A stretch of 64,000 bases of DNA from Starkeya sp. ORNL1 (GTDB lineage Bacteria > Pseudomonadota > Alphaproteobacteria > Rhizobiales > Xanthobacteraceae), in NCBI RefSeq assembly GCF_012971745.1, contig NZ_CP048834.1, positions 4,907,001-4,971,000 of the forward strand. Reading direction: 5' to 3'. A program made the translations under genes and the position numbers. Positions 43,979 to 53,024 of this stretch are shown one piece after another. Below the pieces are notes generated by a model. That model saw nothing but the letters and a program-made list of their open reading frames with translations. It had not been told where the DNA came from and did not search any database. Each line of letters begins with the position of its first letter. The first letter of the stretch is position 1.

Positions 43979-45018
43979 TCGACCGGCGTCGCCTTGATCT
44001 CGTTCCACAGATCGATGCGCCGCGCGAAATTCTCCGGCGCCTGCAGGAAGACCAGCTTGTCGGCATAGGTCAGGCCGATCGCCGCATTGGCGTCGGCGTT
44101 GGTGGTGTTGCCGTAACCGGTCTTCTCGCTGATATAGGTGCCGACCTTCTTGTCCAGCATGGCATCGATCCAGGCATGGGCAAGCTCCGGATCGCGGGCG
44201 CCGGCGCTGATCGCCCAGCAGTCGATCCAGCCGATGGCGCCTTCCTTCGGAATGGTCAGCCCGACATCGACGCCCTTCTTCTGCAGCATCGGCGCCTGCG
44301 GCTCGCCCATCGACATCATCAGGTCGACGCCGCCCTGGGCGAAGATGCTGACCCCATCATCGAAGCCGGCATAATAGGTCGAGACAAAGCGCTTCTGGTC
44401 CAGGAGCTTCGCCTTGATCTCGGCGAACTGCGCGTCCGTCAGGTTGAACGGGTCCTTGTAGCCGAGCAGCAGCGCGGTGGTGACGATCGCGTTGTTGGCG
44501 TCGTCCATGGCGATGATGCGGCCCTTGTACTTCTCGTCCCAGAGCACACTCCAACTCGCGGGAGCCTGCGCGAACACCTTCTTGTCATAGATCAGCGGGA
44601 TCGACCCCCAGGCGAACGGGACGGCAAAAGGCTTGCCGTCGAACACGATGGCGGAAACATCGCGGAACGCCGGCAGCAGGTTCTTCGCATTGGGGATCTT
44701 GGAGAGATCGACCGGCTGGATCAGCTTTTCCTGCGTCAGGCGCTTGTAGGACGAGGTCTCGATGGCGATGACATCGAAATCCTGGCCCTTCGAGGCCGTC
44801 ATTTTGGCGAAGATCTCGTCGACGCTGCCGGTATAGGTGATCTTCACCTTGGCACCGGTCTTGGCCTCGAAAGCCTTCACCCAGGGCTCGTCGGCATAGC
44901 CTTCCCACGTGAGGATGCGCAGTTCCTTGGGGGCAGCCGTCGCCGGGGCGAGCGTGCCGGCCAATAGCAGTCCGGCAAGACCGGCGGCGGCGCCGGTCAC
45001 GAAATCGCGTCTGTGCAT
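43975..45018 (-). CDS. PotD-type periplasmic substrate-binding protein
   Basis: Solute-binding protein of 347 residues. N-terminal HRRDFVTGAAAG with a hydrophobic Ala/Leu stretch ending ATAA looks like a Tat signal. The mature part starts KELRILTWEGYADEPWV, with SVDEIFAKMTASKGQDFDVI after. It follows the aminotransferase gene by 36 bp and heads the transporter block. Ligands of this class include polyamines, betaines and amino-acid derivatives; the present one is not known. Confidence 0.9.
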   Translation of the reverse strand: MHRRDFVTGAAAGLAGLLLAGTLAPATAAPKELRILTWEGYADEPWVKAFEAKTGAKVKITYTGSVDEIFAKMTASKGQDFDVIAIETSSYKRLTQEKLIQPVDLSKIPNAKNLLPAFRDVSAIVFDGKPFAVPFAWGSIPLIYDKKVFAQAPASWSVLWDEKYKGRIIAMDDANNAIVTTALLLGYKDPFNLTDAQFAEIKAKLLDQKRFVSTYYAGFDDGVSIFAQGGVDLMMSMGEPQAPMLQKKGVDVGLTIPKEGAIGWIDCWAISAGARDPELAHAWIDAMLDKKVGTYISEKTGYGNTTNADANAAIGLTYADKLVFLQAPENFARRIDLWNEIKATPVE

Positions 45019-45054
45019 GGAAGTCGTCCTCTGGATTGTTTTTAGGTCGTCCGT

Positions 45055-45999
45055 TCACGCGGCGGGAGAGACAGTCACCGTTTCGGCGGCGGCATAGTTC
45101 ACCTCGGTGCGGTGCCAGCCTTCCGCATGCTTCTGCCAATAGAGTTCCTTCAGCCGCAGGCTCACCGGGCCGGGGGCGTCGTTGCTCATGATGTGGCCGT
45201 CGACCCGCGAGATCGGCATCACGCCGCCCGCGGTCGTGGTGCAGAACATCTCGTCCGCCTGCATCAGATCCTCGCGGCGCAACGGCGCGATGCGGGCGGG
45301 CAGGCCGGTCATCGCGCAGAGCTCGAGTACCGAGCGGCGGGTGATGCCCTCCAGCGCGCCGCGATCCGGGGTGAGCACCTCGCCGCCGCGGACCATGAAC
45401 ACGTTGAAGCCCGGTCCTTCGGTGACGAAGCCGTCGGTGTCGAGCAGCACGGCGGTGTCGGCCCCGGCATCGTGCGCTTCGAACAGGCCGCGCGTCAGGT
45501 CGCCCCAATGATAATTCTTCATGGTCGGGTCGATCGAGGCGGCCGGGATGCGCGTCACCGAGGCGATGTGGAGATGCGCGCCGCGCGCCTGGACGTCGAG
45601 CGGAATGACGTCGATCCATGGAATGGCATAGGCGCTGAAGAGGTTGTCGCAGTCCGCCGGGCGGCGCGAGCCGAAGACCCGCGGGCGGCCGCGGGTGCAG
45701 ATCATGGCGACATAGGCGTCGCGCAGGCCGGTGAGCGCCACGCAGCGATCGAGGATCGCCGCGATCTCGGCGCGGCTATAGGGCGGCGCCAGCCGGAAGC
45801 CGGCGAGCGAGCGCTCGAACCGGTCAAGGTGATCTTCGAGCCGGAAGAAGCCGCCATGGCGGACATGGACGACGTCATAGGTCACATCCGAGCGGCTGAA
45901 GCCCCAGTCGAGGAGCGAGACCCGGGCTTCCCTGGCGGGCACATAGCGGCCTTCGACGAAGGCGGCGCCTTGGGAGAAGTCATGAGCGTCGGAGGTCAT
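45055..45999 (-). CDS. Class IV aminotransferase (D-amino-acid/branched-chain type)
   Basis: PLP-dependent transaminase of fold type IV, 314 residues. The Schiff-base lysine is Lys161 in PTMKNYHWGD. LLDWGFSRSDVTYDV near residue 30 and the C-terminal EGPGFNVFMVRGG and CTTTAGGVMPI segments (phosphate and cofactor contacts) are typical of D-amino-acid transaminase/BCAT/ADC-lyase relatives. First gene of the leftward transporter operon, so it likely deaminates the imported amine. Divergent from the aldose operon, with the gap 46000-46164 between them. Confidence 0.88.
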   Translation of the reverse strand: MTSDAHDFSQGAAFVEGRYVPAREARVSLLDWGFSRSDVTYDVVHVRHGGFFRLEDHLDRFERSLAGFRLAPPYSRAEIAAILDRCVALTGLRDAYVAMICTRGRPRVFGSRRPADCDNLFSAYAIPWIDVIPLDVQARGAHLHIASVTRIPAASIDPTMKNYHWGDLTRGLFEAHDAGADTAVLLDTDGFVTEGPGFNVFMVRGGEVLTPDRGALEGITRRSVLELCAMTGLPARIAPLRREDLMQADEMFCTTTAGGVMPISRVDGHIMSNDAPGPVSLRLKELYWQKHAEGWHRTEVNYAAAETVTVSPAA

Positions 46000-46164
46000 G
46001 CGTCAAAAGTCCTGCGAGTTGTTCAGGCGGCTTGCAGGTTAGGATGATGCCAAGCTTATATCCGATTGGCAACAGAAATTTCATATACGAAAAATCATTT
46101 GACATATCGGCAATAGACGTCGAAATCTGCCACACCATCCGCAACGCGATCCACGGGAACACGC
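46000..46164. promoter_or_regulatory. AT-rich divergent promoter region
   Basis: The gap between the aminotransferase and aldo-keto reductase genes drops sharply in GC from 46050 to 46130. It contains the inverted repeat TTTC-ATATAC-GAAA (46079-46092) and a TTGACA box at 46099 that could be a -35 for the rightward operon, though no good -10 is seen. The XRE-cupin regulator is a candidate binder. Confidence 0.4.
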
Positions 46165-47151
46165 ATGCCCCTCGCCACGGAAACAGCGCGGCTCGGTCCG
46201 ACCGGCCTCCGGACCACGAAACTGGGGCTCGGCACGGCGCCGCTCGGCGGGCTCTATCAGCCGGTGAACGACGAGGCAGCGGAGGCGACGATCGCCAAGG
46301 CATGGGACCTCGGCCTGCGCTTCTTCGATACTGCCCCGCAATATGGCAACGGGCTCTCGGAGCGCCGGTTGGGTAAGTTCCTCGCCGGCAAGCCACGCGA
46401 CAGCTACGTGCTCTGCACCAAGGTCGGCCGGCTGCTGCGACGGCCTGCCGAGGCGGTCGGCGAGGATGCCTATTACAAGGGAACGCCGCCGGAGCGGCCG
46501 GTGTTCGATTTCAGCTATGACGGGGTGATGCGCGCGTTCGAGGAAAGCCTGGAGCGGCTCGGCACCGGCCGCATCGACGTGCTGCACATCCATGATCCCG
46601 ACGACCATTATGACGAGGCCGTCGCCGGCGCCTATCGGGCGCTCGACCGGCTGCGCAGCGACGGCGTCATCGCCGCGGTCGGCGCCGGCATGAACCAGAG
46701 CGAGATGCTGGCCGACTTCGCCCGTGCCGGCCGCTTCGACTGCTTCCTGCTCGCCGGCCGCTACACGCTGCTGGAGCAGGGCGCGCTGGCCGATTTCCTG
46801 CCGCTGTGCGAGCAGCAGGGCGTCGGCGTCATCATCGGTGGTGTCTATAATAGCGGAATACTGGCGAACCCGACCCTTGGGGCCAAGTTCAACTATGCCG
46901 ACGCCGACCCGGCGCTCGTTGCCCGGGCGCTCGAGCTGGATACGGTGTGCCGGCGCCACGACGTGCCGCTGAAGGCGGCGGCGATCCAGTTCCCGGCCGC
47001 GCATCCGGCGGTCGCTTCCATCCTCACCGGCGCCCGCAACGAGGCCGAGATCGTCGAGAACGAGGCGCTGTTCCGCCATCCGATCCCGCCCGCGCTGTGG
47101 CAGGAATTGCGGGAGCGCGAACTCATCGATCCGGCGGCGCCGACGCCATGA
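46165..47151 (+). CDS. Aldo/keto reductase (D-threo-aldose / L-fucose dehydrogenase-like)
   Basis: AKR of 328 residues that would oxidise an aldose to its lactone. The catalytic tetrad is visible: Asp55 and Tyr60 in FFDTAPQYGNG, Lys86 in CTKVG and a His in VLHIHDPDD (about 143). NAD(P)-binding residues occur in the C-terminal part (STILTGARN-like ASILTGARNEAE). The neighbouring lactonase, FucU mutarotase and FAH hydrolase favour a sugar such as L-fucose, D-arabinose or L-galactose. First gene of the aldose operon. Confidence 0.87.
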   Translation: MPLATETARLGPTGLRTTKLGLGTAPLGGLYQPVNDEAAEATIAKAWDLGLRFFDTAPQYGNGLSERRLGKFLAGKPRDSYVLCTKVGRLLRRPAEAVGEDAYYKGTPPERPVFDFSYDGVMRAFEESLERLGTGRIDVLHIHDPDDHYDEAVAGAYRALDRLRSDGVIAAVGAGMNQSEMLADFARAGRFDCFLLAGRYTLLEQGALADFLPLCEQQGVGVIIGGVYNSGILANPTLGAKFNYADADPALVARALELDTVCRRHDVPLKAAAIQFPAAHPAVASILTGARNEAEIVENEALFRHPIPPALWQELRERELIDPAAPTP

Positions 47152-48044
47152 GCACCGGATCGCCTTTCGTCATCGATGCCCACCAGCATTTCTGGGACCC
47201 GTCGCGCGCCTCCTATCCCTGGATGGCGGGCGAGGCGCTTGCGCCGCTGCGCCGGCCTTATGGCCCCGATGATCTCGCGCCGCTGCTCGCGGGTTCCGGT
47301 GTCGACGCCACCATCATCGTGCAGTGCCGCCACGATGCGGCGGAGACCGAGGAATTTCTGCGCATCGCTGCCGCGACACCGTTCGTCGTCGGCGTTGTCG
47401 GCTGGGTCAACCTGGAGGCGCCCGACGTTTCCGGAGAGATCGCCCGGCTGCGCGTGCTGCCCGGCGGCGATCGCCTGGTCGGCATTCGGCACAATGTCCA
47501 TGACGAGCCCGATCCAGGCTGGCTGAGCCGTCCCGGCGTGCTGCGCGGGCTGGAGGCGGTGTTCGCGGCAGGGCTCACCTTCGACCTGCTGGTCCGCACC
47601 CGCGAGCTGCCCGCGGCAATCTTCTGCGTGCGCCACTTTCCCGGCGCGCATTTCGTGCTCGACCATATGGCCAAGCCGCCCATCGCGCTCGGATTCGATG
47701 CCGAATGGGCGGAGCGTTTCGAGGAGATAGCGGCCTTCGACGGCGTCTGGTGCAAAGTCTCCGGTCTCGTCACCGAGGCCGATTGGGCCGGCTGGTCGCC
47801 GGCGACCTTCGAGCCCTATATCGCGCTGGCGCGCAGCGCCTTCGGCGACCAGCGGCTGATCTTCGGCTCCGACTGGCCGGTGGCGACGCTTGCCGCCGAC
47901 TATGCGGCGGTCAAGGATATCGCCGGGCGATGCTTCTCCGGCGATCCGGAGGCTGAGCGCCGCCTGTTTGCCGGCAATGCGATCGACGCCTATCGCCTCG
48001 AACCGCTGCTTCGCACGGACCCACACAGCGAGACATCCCCATGA
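47148..48044 (+). CDS. Amidohydrolase 2 family lactonase (L-fuconolactonase-like)
   Basis: TIM-barrel metal hydrolase of 298 residues. It has the N-terminal metal motif DAHQHFWDP (His12, His14), a central His in VLDHMAKPP, and the C-terminal FGSDWPV aspartate. These are the marks of L-fuconolactone and L-rhamnono-lactone hydrolases. The start overlaps the reductase stop (ATGA). It would open the lactone formed by the aldo-keto reductase. Confidence 0.88.
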   Translation: MSTGSPFVIDAHQHFWDPSRASYPWMAGEALAPLRRPYGPDDLAPLLAGSGVDATIIVQCRHDAAETEEFLRIAAATPFVVGVVGWVNLEAPDVSGEIARLRVLPGGDRLVGIRHNVHDEPDPGWLSRPGVLRGLEAVFAAGLTFDLLVRTRELPAAIFCVRHFPGAHFVLDHMAKPPIALGFDAEWAERFEEIAAFDGVWCKVSGLVTEADWAGWSPATFEPYIALARSAFGDQRLIFGSDWPVATLAADYAAVKDIAGRCFSGDPEAERRLFAGNAIDAYRLEPLLRTDPHSETSP

Positions 48045-48628
48045 CCGACGTCGATCTCGGCACCGGCCGCTGGCTCAACGAGCCGGCCAGCTGGTCCGTC
48101 GCATCCGGCACCCTGCATCTGACGACGGATGCGGCGACCGATTTCTGGCGCGAAACCCATTACGGCTTCGTCCGCGACAATGGCCATTTCTTCGGTTTTA
48201 CGACCGGCGAGGCCTTCACCGCGGAAGTGCGGGTGCGGGGCAAATACCAGTCGCTTTATGACCAGGCGGGCCTGATGCTGCGCGTTGACGAGACGCGCTG
48301 GGTCAAGGCGGGCGTCGAGTTCACCGACGGCCATCATTATCTCAGCGTGGTGGTCACCGATGGGCGCTCCGACTGGTCGGTGACGCGGCTGGACGGCAAC
48401 CTCGCCGACGTGCGGCTGCGCCTCACCGTACGTGGCGGCGCCTTGCGGGTGCAGGCCTCCACCGACGGCGAGACATGGCCGCTGCTGCGCCTCGCGCCGT
48501 TCCCGGTGGCGGCCGCCTATCAGGTCGGGCCGATGGCCTGCACGCCGGAACGCGGCGGCCTTGAAATCGCGTTCTCGGATTTCCGCATCCTGCCGCCGAC
48601 CGAGCGCGATCTGCACGACCTCTCATGA
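48041..48628 (+). CDS. DUF1349 family protein (concanavalin-like fold)
   Basis: Protein of 195 residues of the DUF1349 (YesU-type, beta-sandwich) family: WSVASGTLHLTTDAATDFWRETHYGF near the start and QAGLMLRVDETRWVKAGVEFTDG with a closing VGPMACTPERGGLEIAFSDFRI. No signal peptide. Concanavalin-like fold suggests carbohydrate binding. Start overlaps the lactonase stop by four bases. Role within the sugar operon is unknown. Confidence 0.85.
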   Translation: MTDVDLGTGRWLNEPASWSVASGTLHLTTDAATDFWRETHYGFVRDNGHFFGFTTGEAFTAEVRVRGKYQSLYDQAGLMLRVDETRWVKAGVEFTDGHHYLSVVVTDGRSDWSVTRLDGNLADVRLRLTVRGGALRVQASTDGETWPLLRLAPFPVAAAYQVGPMACTPERGGLEIAFSDFRILPPTERDLHDLS

Positions 48629-48656
48629 CGACAGCTGAACAAACAGGGCGGACACC

Positions 48657-49085
48657 ATGCTGATCGGCATCGATCCCATACTGAACCCGGACATCCTCCA
48701 TGCACTGCGCGCCATGGGGCATGGCGACGAACTTGTCATCGCCGATGGCAGCTTTCCTGCCGAGACCGTGGCGCGCCGGCTGTTGCGCATGGAGGCGAGC
48801 GACATGCCGCGCATGCTGCGCGCCGTGTTCAGCGTGCTGCCGATCGACGAATCCGAGCCCGATCCCGTGCTCGGCATGGAGGTCATCGGCGAGCCCGAGA
48901 CCATCATGCCCGCCCATGAGGAGATCAGCGCCATACTTGGCGAGGTGACCGGCGGCGCGGTCCACCTCAAGCGGATCGAACGCTACGCCTTCTATGAGCG
49001 GGCCAGGCAGGCCTTCGCGGTGATCGCGACTGGCGAGCGGCTGTTCTACGGCAACGTCATCATCCGCAAGGGAACGGTGGCCTGA
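48657..49085 (+). CDS. FucU/RbsD family sugar mutarotase
   Basis: Sugar mutarotase of 142 residues. It has the FucU-like pattern MLIGIDPILNPDILHALRAMGHGDELVIADGSFPAE at the N-terminus and IERYAFYERARQAFAVIATGE...YGNVIIRKG at the C-terminus, which carries the active-site Tyr/His region. FucU interconverts fucose anomers before dehydrogenation, consistent with the first step being an aldose dehydrogenase. It lies 28 bp after the DUF1349 gene. Confidence 0.88.
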   Translation: MLIGIDPILNPDILHALRAMGHGDELVIADGSFPAETVARRLLRMEASDMPRMLRAVFSVLPIDESEPDPVLGMEVIGEPETIMPAHEEISAILGEVTGGAVHLKRIERYAFYERARQAFAVIATGERLFYGNVIIRKGTVA

Positions 49086-49118
49086 CGCTAAAGCGGCCAG
49101 GCATTTGGAGACACAGAC

Positions 49119-49964
49119 GTGAAACTGCTGCGTTACGGGCCGTCCGGCGAGGAGCGTCCCGGCCTGCTCGACGGCGAAGGCCGCATCCGGGATCTCTCGG
49201 CCATCGTCGCGGATATCTCCGGCAAGACCCTATCGCGATCCGGCATCGAGGCGCTACGGCGGCTCGATCCGGCCGCGCTGCCGCTGGTGGCGGACCCCGT
49301 GCGGCTCGGCGCGTGCGTCGCCGGCGTCGGCAATTTCATCGCGGTCGGGCTCAATTATGCCGACCACGCCCGCGAGAGCGGGCTGCCAATCCCGGACGAG
49401 CCGGTGCTGTTCAACAAGGCGCCGTCCTCGATCTCCGGGCCGAACGATCCGATCATCGTGCCGCCGGGATCGAGCAAGCTCGACTGGGAGGTGGAGATCG
49501 CCATCATCATCGGCGAGGCCGCCTATGGCATCACCGAGGCCGACGCGCCCGGTGTCATCGCCGGCTACTGCATCTGCCACGACGTCTCCGAGCGCGCCTT
49601 CCAGAATGAGCGCGGCGGGCAATGGACCAAGGGCAAGAGCTCCCCGAGCTTCGGCCCGCTCGGCCCCTATCTGGTGACGCCGGACGAGATCGCGAACGCG
49701 CAGGACCTGGCGCTGTGGCTCGACGTCAATGGCGTGCGCATGCAGGCCGGCTCCACCGCGACCATGATCTTCGGTCTCCATTTTCTCGTCTCGTACGTCT
49801 CGCGTTTCATGCGGCTGGAGCCGGGCGACGTCATCACCACCGGCACGCCACCCGGCGTCGGCATGGGGCAGAAGCCGCCGCGTTATCTCCAGCCCGGCGA
49901 TAGCGTCGAGTTGGGCATTGCCGGGCTCGGCAGCCAGCGCCAGCGGGTGCAGGCCCATGGGTGA
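49119..49964 (+). CDS. Fumarylacetoacetate hydrolase family protein (diketo-deoxy-sugar-acid hydrolase)
   Basis: FAH-family metal-dependent hydrolase of 281 residues. Metal ligands are visible in KLDWEVEIAIIIGE (two acidic residues) and CHDVSERAFQ, preceded by VGLNYADHARESG and SSISGPNDPI. Close relatives act on 2,4-diketo-3-deoxy-L-fuconate or -rhamnonate, ureidoglycolate or acylpyruvates. In the sugar operon it fits the last C-C cleavage step of the non-phosphorylative pathway. An in-operon SDR to make the diketo acid is absent. Confidence 0.87.
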   Translation: MKLLRYGPSGEERPGLLDGEGRIRDLSAIVADISGKTLSRSGIEALRRLDPAALPLVADPVRLGACVAGVGNFIAVGLNYADHARESGLPIPDEPVLFNKAPSSISGPNDPIIVPPGSSKLDWEVEIAIIIGEAAYGITEADAPGVIAGYCICHDVSERAFQNERGGQWTKGKSSPSFGPLGPYLVTPDEIANAQDLALWLDVNGVRMQAGSTATMIFGLHFLVSYVSRFMRLEPGDVITTGTPPGVGMGQKPPRYLQPGDSVELGIAGLGSQRQRVQAHG

Positions 49965-51498
49965 TCCGGATGTGGTGGTAAAGCCGGCTCCTCGCAGCGT
50001 CCGGCTCGATCCGGGCGACAATCTCATCGTTGCGGTCGATGCCATCGAGCGCGGCGTCGTGGCAGGTGGTGTCATCGCCACCGATCGCATCCCGCGCGGC
50101 CACAAGATGGCGGTGGCGCCGATCGAAGCCGGCGCGCCGATCATCAAGTTCGGCCAGATCATCGGCTTCGCCACTGCGCCCATCGCGCCGGGCACCTGGC
50201 TGCACGAGCACAATGTCGGCCTCAAGAATTTCGAGCGCGGCTATCATCCGGCCGGGGACACCGGCACCCGGCTGCCGGCCGCCATCGCGCCGCCGGCCAC
50301 CTTCGAGGGCTTTCGCCGGGCGGACGGCAAGGTCGGCACCCGAAACTATCTGGGCATACTCAGCTCGGTGAACTGCTCCGCCACCGCGGCGCGCTTCATG
50401 GCGGAGGAGATTGCCCGTTCCGGCGTGCTGGCGGATTTTCCGAACATAGACGGCGTGGTTCCGCTGGTGCACGGCACCGGCTGTGCCATGGACACAGAGG
50501 GCGAAGGCTTTGAGGTGCTGAAGCGCACCCAATGGGGCTATGCGGCGAACCCCAATATGGCGGCGGTGATCATGGTCGGCCTCGGCTGCGAGGCGTTCCA
50601 GATCGACCGCTGGAAGCAGGCCTACGGCATCGTCGAGAACGAGCGCTTCCGCAGCCTGACGATCCAGCAGACCGGCGGCACGCGCCGCACCGTCGAGGCC
50701 GGCGTCGCCGCGATCCGCGAGTTGCTGCCGCTCGCCAACCAGGTGCGGCGTGAGCGCGTGCCGGCCTCGCATTTGATGCTGGCGCTGCAATGCGGCGGCT
50801 CGGACGGCTATTCCGGCATCACCGCTAACCCGGCGCTCGGCGCCGCCGCGGACCTGCTGGTCGCCCATGGCGGCACCGCGATCCTTTCCGAGACCCCGGA
50901 GATCTACGGCGCCGAGCATTTGCTGGCGCGGCGGGCGGCACGGCCGGAGATCGGCGAGCAGCTGATCGGGCTGATCCGCTGGTGGGAGGATTATGCGGCG
51001 CGCAATCGCGGCGTGATGAACAACAATCCCTCGCCCGGCAACAAGGCGGGCGGGCTCACCACCATTCTGGAGAAGTCGCTCGGCGCCGCCGCCAAGGGCG
51101 GCTCTTCACCGCTGACCGGCGTCTATCGCTATGCCGAGCCGGTGACGGCGAAGGGGCTGGTGTTCATGGACACGCCCGGCTTCGATCCGGTCGCCGCCAC
51201 CGGCCAGATCGCTGGCGGCGCCAATGTGCTCGCCTTCACCACCGGGCGCGGTTCCGCGTTCGGCTCCAAGCCGACGCCCTCGATCAAGCTCGCCACCAAC
51301 ACGCCGATGTATGAGCGCATGGTCGAGGACATGGACATTAATTGCGGCGACATCCTCGACGGCGTGTCGATCGAGCAGAAAGGCCGCGAGATCTTCGAGC
51401 AGATCCTCGCGGTCGCCTCCGGCCGCCGGACCAAGTCCGAGCTGCTCGGCTATGGCGACCACGAGTTCGTGCCCTGGCAGATCGGCGCGACGATGTGA
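49957..51498 (+). CDS. UxaA family dehydratase (altronate/galactarate dehydratase-like)
   Basis: Dehydratase of 513 residues with an N-terminal SAF-type domain (about 15-100: LDPGDNLIVAVDAIERG) and a large UxaA C-terminal domain (GFRRADGKVGTRNYLGILSSVNCSA, CGGSDGYSGITANPALG, NPSPGNKAGGLTTILEKSLGA). Cys residues for the metal site are visible (HGTGCAMD, LQCGGSDG). Such enzymes dehydrate altronate, galactarate or related aldonates. Here it would replace the enolase-type dehydratase found in classical L-fucose pathways. Start ATG 49957 overlaps the FAH gene by eight bases. Confidence 0.88.
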   Translation: MGDPDVVVKPAPRSVRLDPGDNLIVAVDAIERGVVAGGVIATDRIPRGHKMAVAPIEAGAPIIKFGQIIGFATAPIAPGTWLHEHNVGLKNFERGYHPAGDTGTRLPAAIAPPATFEGFRRADGKVGTRNYLGILSSVNCSATAARFMAEEIARSGVLADFPNIDGVVPLVHGTGCAMDTEGEGFEVLKRTQWGYAANPNMAAVIMVGLGCEAFQIDRWKQAYGIVENERFRSLTIQQTGGTRRTVEAGVAAIRELLPLANQVRRERVPASHLMLALQCGGSDGYSGITANPALGAAADLLVAHGGTAILSETPEIYGAEHLLARRAARPEIGEQLIGLIRWWEDYAARNRGVMNNNPSPGNKAGGLTTILEKSLGAAAKGGSSPLTGVYRYAEPVTAKGLVFMDTPGFDPVAATGQIAGGANVLAFTTGRGSAFGSKPTPSIKLATNTPMYERMVEDMDINCGDILDGVSIEQKGREIFEQILAVASGRRTKSELLGYGDHEFVPWQIGATM

Positions 51499-51509
51499 GC
51501 CGACTTACT

Positions 51510-51619
51510 CCCTCTCCCCGTCGGGGAAAGGGTTGGGGTGAGGGGCCTTCACCGCTCCGCAATCGCGTTCCCCCTCACCGACCCGCTTCGCGGGCCACCT
51601 CTCCCCAACGGGGAGAGGG
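51510..51619. repeat. 110-bp palindrome-bounded repeat, copy 1
   Basis: Begins CCCTCTCCCCGTCGGGG and ends CCCCAACGGGGAGAGGG, so the ends are inverted repeats. The central part carries CACCGACCCGCTTCGCGGG. It aligns over 110 bp without gaps with 53923-54032 at about 100 of 110 positions. Sits between the convergent UxaA and monooxygenase genes. No coding capacity. Confidence 0.75.
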
Positions 51620-51636
51620 AATTGCAGGTCAAGCTT

Positions 51637-52977
51637 TCACGCCGCCCGGGATTCCCGCCGGCCTTCGGGACGGGGGAGGTCGTAATGGTCGCGCAGCGTG
51701 GTGCCTTCATACTCGCGGCGGAACAGGCCGCGGCGCTGCAGGATCGGGATCACGCCGTCGACGAAATCCTCCAGCCCGCCGGGAAGATAAGCCGGCATGA
51801 AATTGAAGCCGTCCGCGGCGCCATTGCTGAACCAATGCTCGATGCGATCGGCGAGCTGGTCGGTGCTGCCGACAAAGGTCTGGTGGCCGCGCGCCCCGGC
51901 GAGCCTGTGGAGCAACTGGCGGATGGTCAGCTTCTCGCGCTTCGTCAGCTCGATGACCAGTGCAGTGCGGCTGCGATGACCCTCCACCGCCGCAACATCG
52001 GGGAAGGCGTCGAGCGGCACCGGGGCATCGAGCGGGAAATCACTGAGATCGACGCCGCTGAACTGCCGGAGCTGGCGCAGGCCGTATTCCGGCACGGTCA
52101 ATTCGTTCAACTCCTCGGCGAGCTTTTTCGCCTCGGCCTCGGTGCCGGCGATGATCGGAGAGAGGCCGACCACGATCTTCACGTGCTCCGGATTGCGGCC
52201 GTTCTCGGCCACCTGGCGCTTGAGCTCGGCATAGAAGCGCTGGCCGTCCTCCAATGTGCGCTGGGCTGTGAACACCACTTCGGCATGGCGGGCGGCGAAG
52301 GCGACGCCGGTTTCCGACGAGCCGGCCTGGATCAGCACCGGGCGGCCCTGCGGGGAGGGCGGCACATTGAGCGGACCGCGCACCTTGAAGAATTCGCCTT
52401 CGTGCGAGATCGGATGGATGCGCTCGATGTCGGCATAGATGCCGCTGGCGCGGTCATGGACGATGGCGTCCGAGTCCCAGCTGTCCCACAGCTTCTTCAC
52501 CACCTGGACGAAGTCCTCGGCGCGGCGGTAGCGGTCGCGGTGGGCGATGACGCCGTCGAGCCCGTAATTGCGCGCGGCGTTCTCGCTGGACGTGGTCACG
52601 ATGTTCCAGCCGATCCGCCCGCCGCTGATGAGATCGAGCGAGGCGATCTTGCGGGCGACGTTGAACGGCTCGTTGAACGAGGTGGAAATGGTCGCGGCGA
52701 GGCCGATATTCTGCGTCACCGCGCTCAGCGCGCCGTGCAGCGCCACCGGGTCGAGCTGCTCGACCGGGCGCAGCTTCACATTGTCGGAGAGCGCAGGCGT
52801 ATCGCCGAAGAACACCGCGTCGAGCTTGCCGCGCTCGGCGATGCCGGCGACCTTGCGCTGATAGTCGAGCGCGGTGAGGCGCACCGGCTCCGAGCGCGGA
52901 TGGCGCCACGCGCCCTCATGGTTACCGCCGGTCGAGACGTGGACGTTGAAATGTAGCTGGCGAGGACGCGAAGCCAT
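51637..52977 (-). CDS. NtaA/SnaA/DszA family flavin-dependent monooxygenase
   Basis: Luciferase-superfamily monooxygenase of 446 residues: RQLHFNVHVSTGGNHEGAWRHP at the start, GKLDAVFFGDTPAL, GGRIGWNIVTTSSENAARNYG and PSPQGRPVLIQAGSSETGVAFAARHAEVVFT are NtaA/DszA-family hallmarks. The group attacks nitrilotriacetate, sulfonated or thioether compounds using FMNH2. It is the last gene of an SsuABC-type transporter operon, implying import and oxygenation of a sulfonate or similar compound. The flavin reductases at 37020 or 63337 could supply FMNH2. Confidence 0.88.
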   Translation of the reverse strand: MASRPRQLHFNVHVSTGGNHEGAWRHPRSEPVRLTALDYQRKVAGIAERGKLDAVFFGDTPALSDNVKLRPVEQLDPVALHGALSAVTQNIGLAATISTSFNEPFNVARKIASLDLISGGRIGWNIVTTSSENAARNYGLDGVIAHRDRYRRAEDFVQVVKKLWDSWDSDAIVHDRASGIYADIERIHPISHEGEFFKVRGPLNVPPSPQGRPVLIQAGSSETGVAFAARHAEVVFTAQRTLEDGQRFYAELKRQVAENGRNPEHVKIVVGLSPIIAGTEAEAKKLAEELNELTVPEYGLRQLRQFSGVDLSDFPLDAPVPLDAFPDVAAVEGHRSRTALVIELTKREKLTIRQLLHRLAGARGHQTFVGSTDQLADRIEHWFSNGAADGFNFMPAYLPGGLEDFVDGVIPILQRRGLFRREYEGTTLRDHYDLPRPEGRRESRAA

Positions 52978-53024
52978 GGTGTCACCTTGTCAAGGAGCGG
53001 GACGGGGCAGCGAAATCCGACGGG

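Noticed and set aside
46099..46127. Sigma-70 promoter for the aldose operon
   Set aside because: TTGACA is good but no acceptable -10 lies at 16-18 bp; not listed as a separate promoter.
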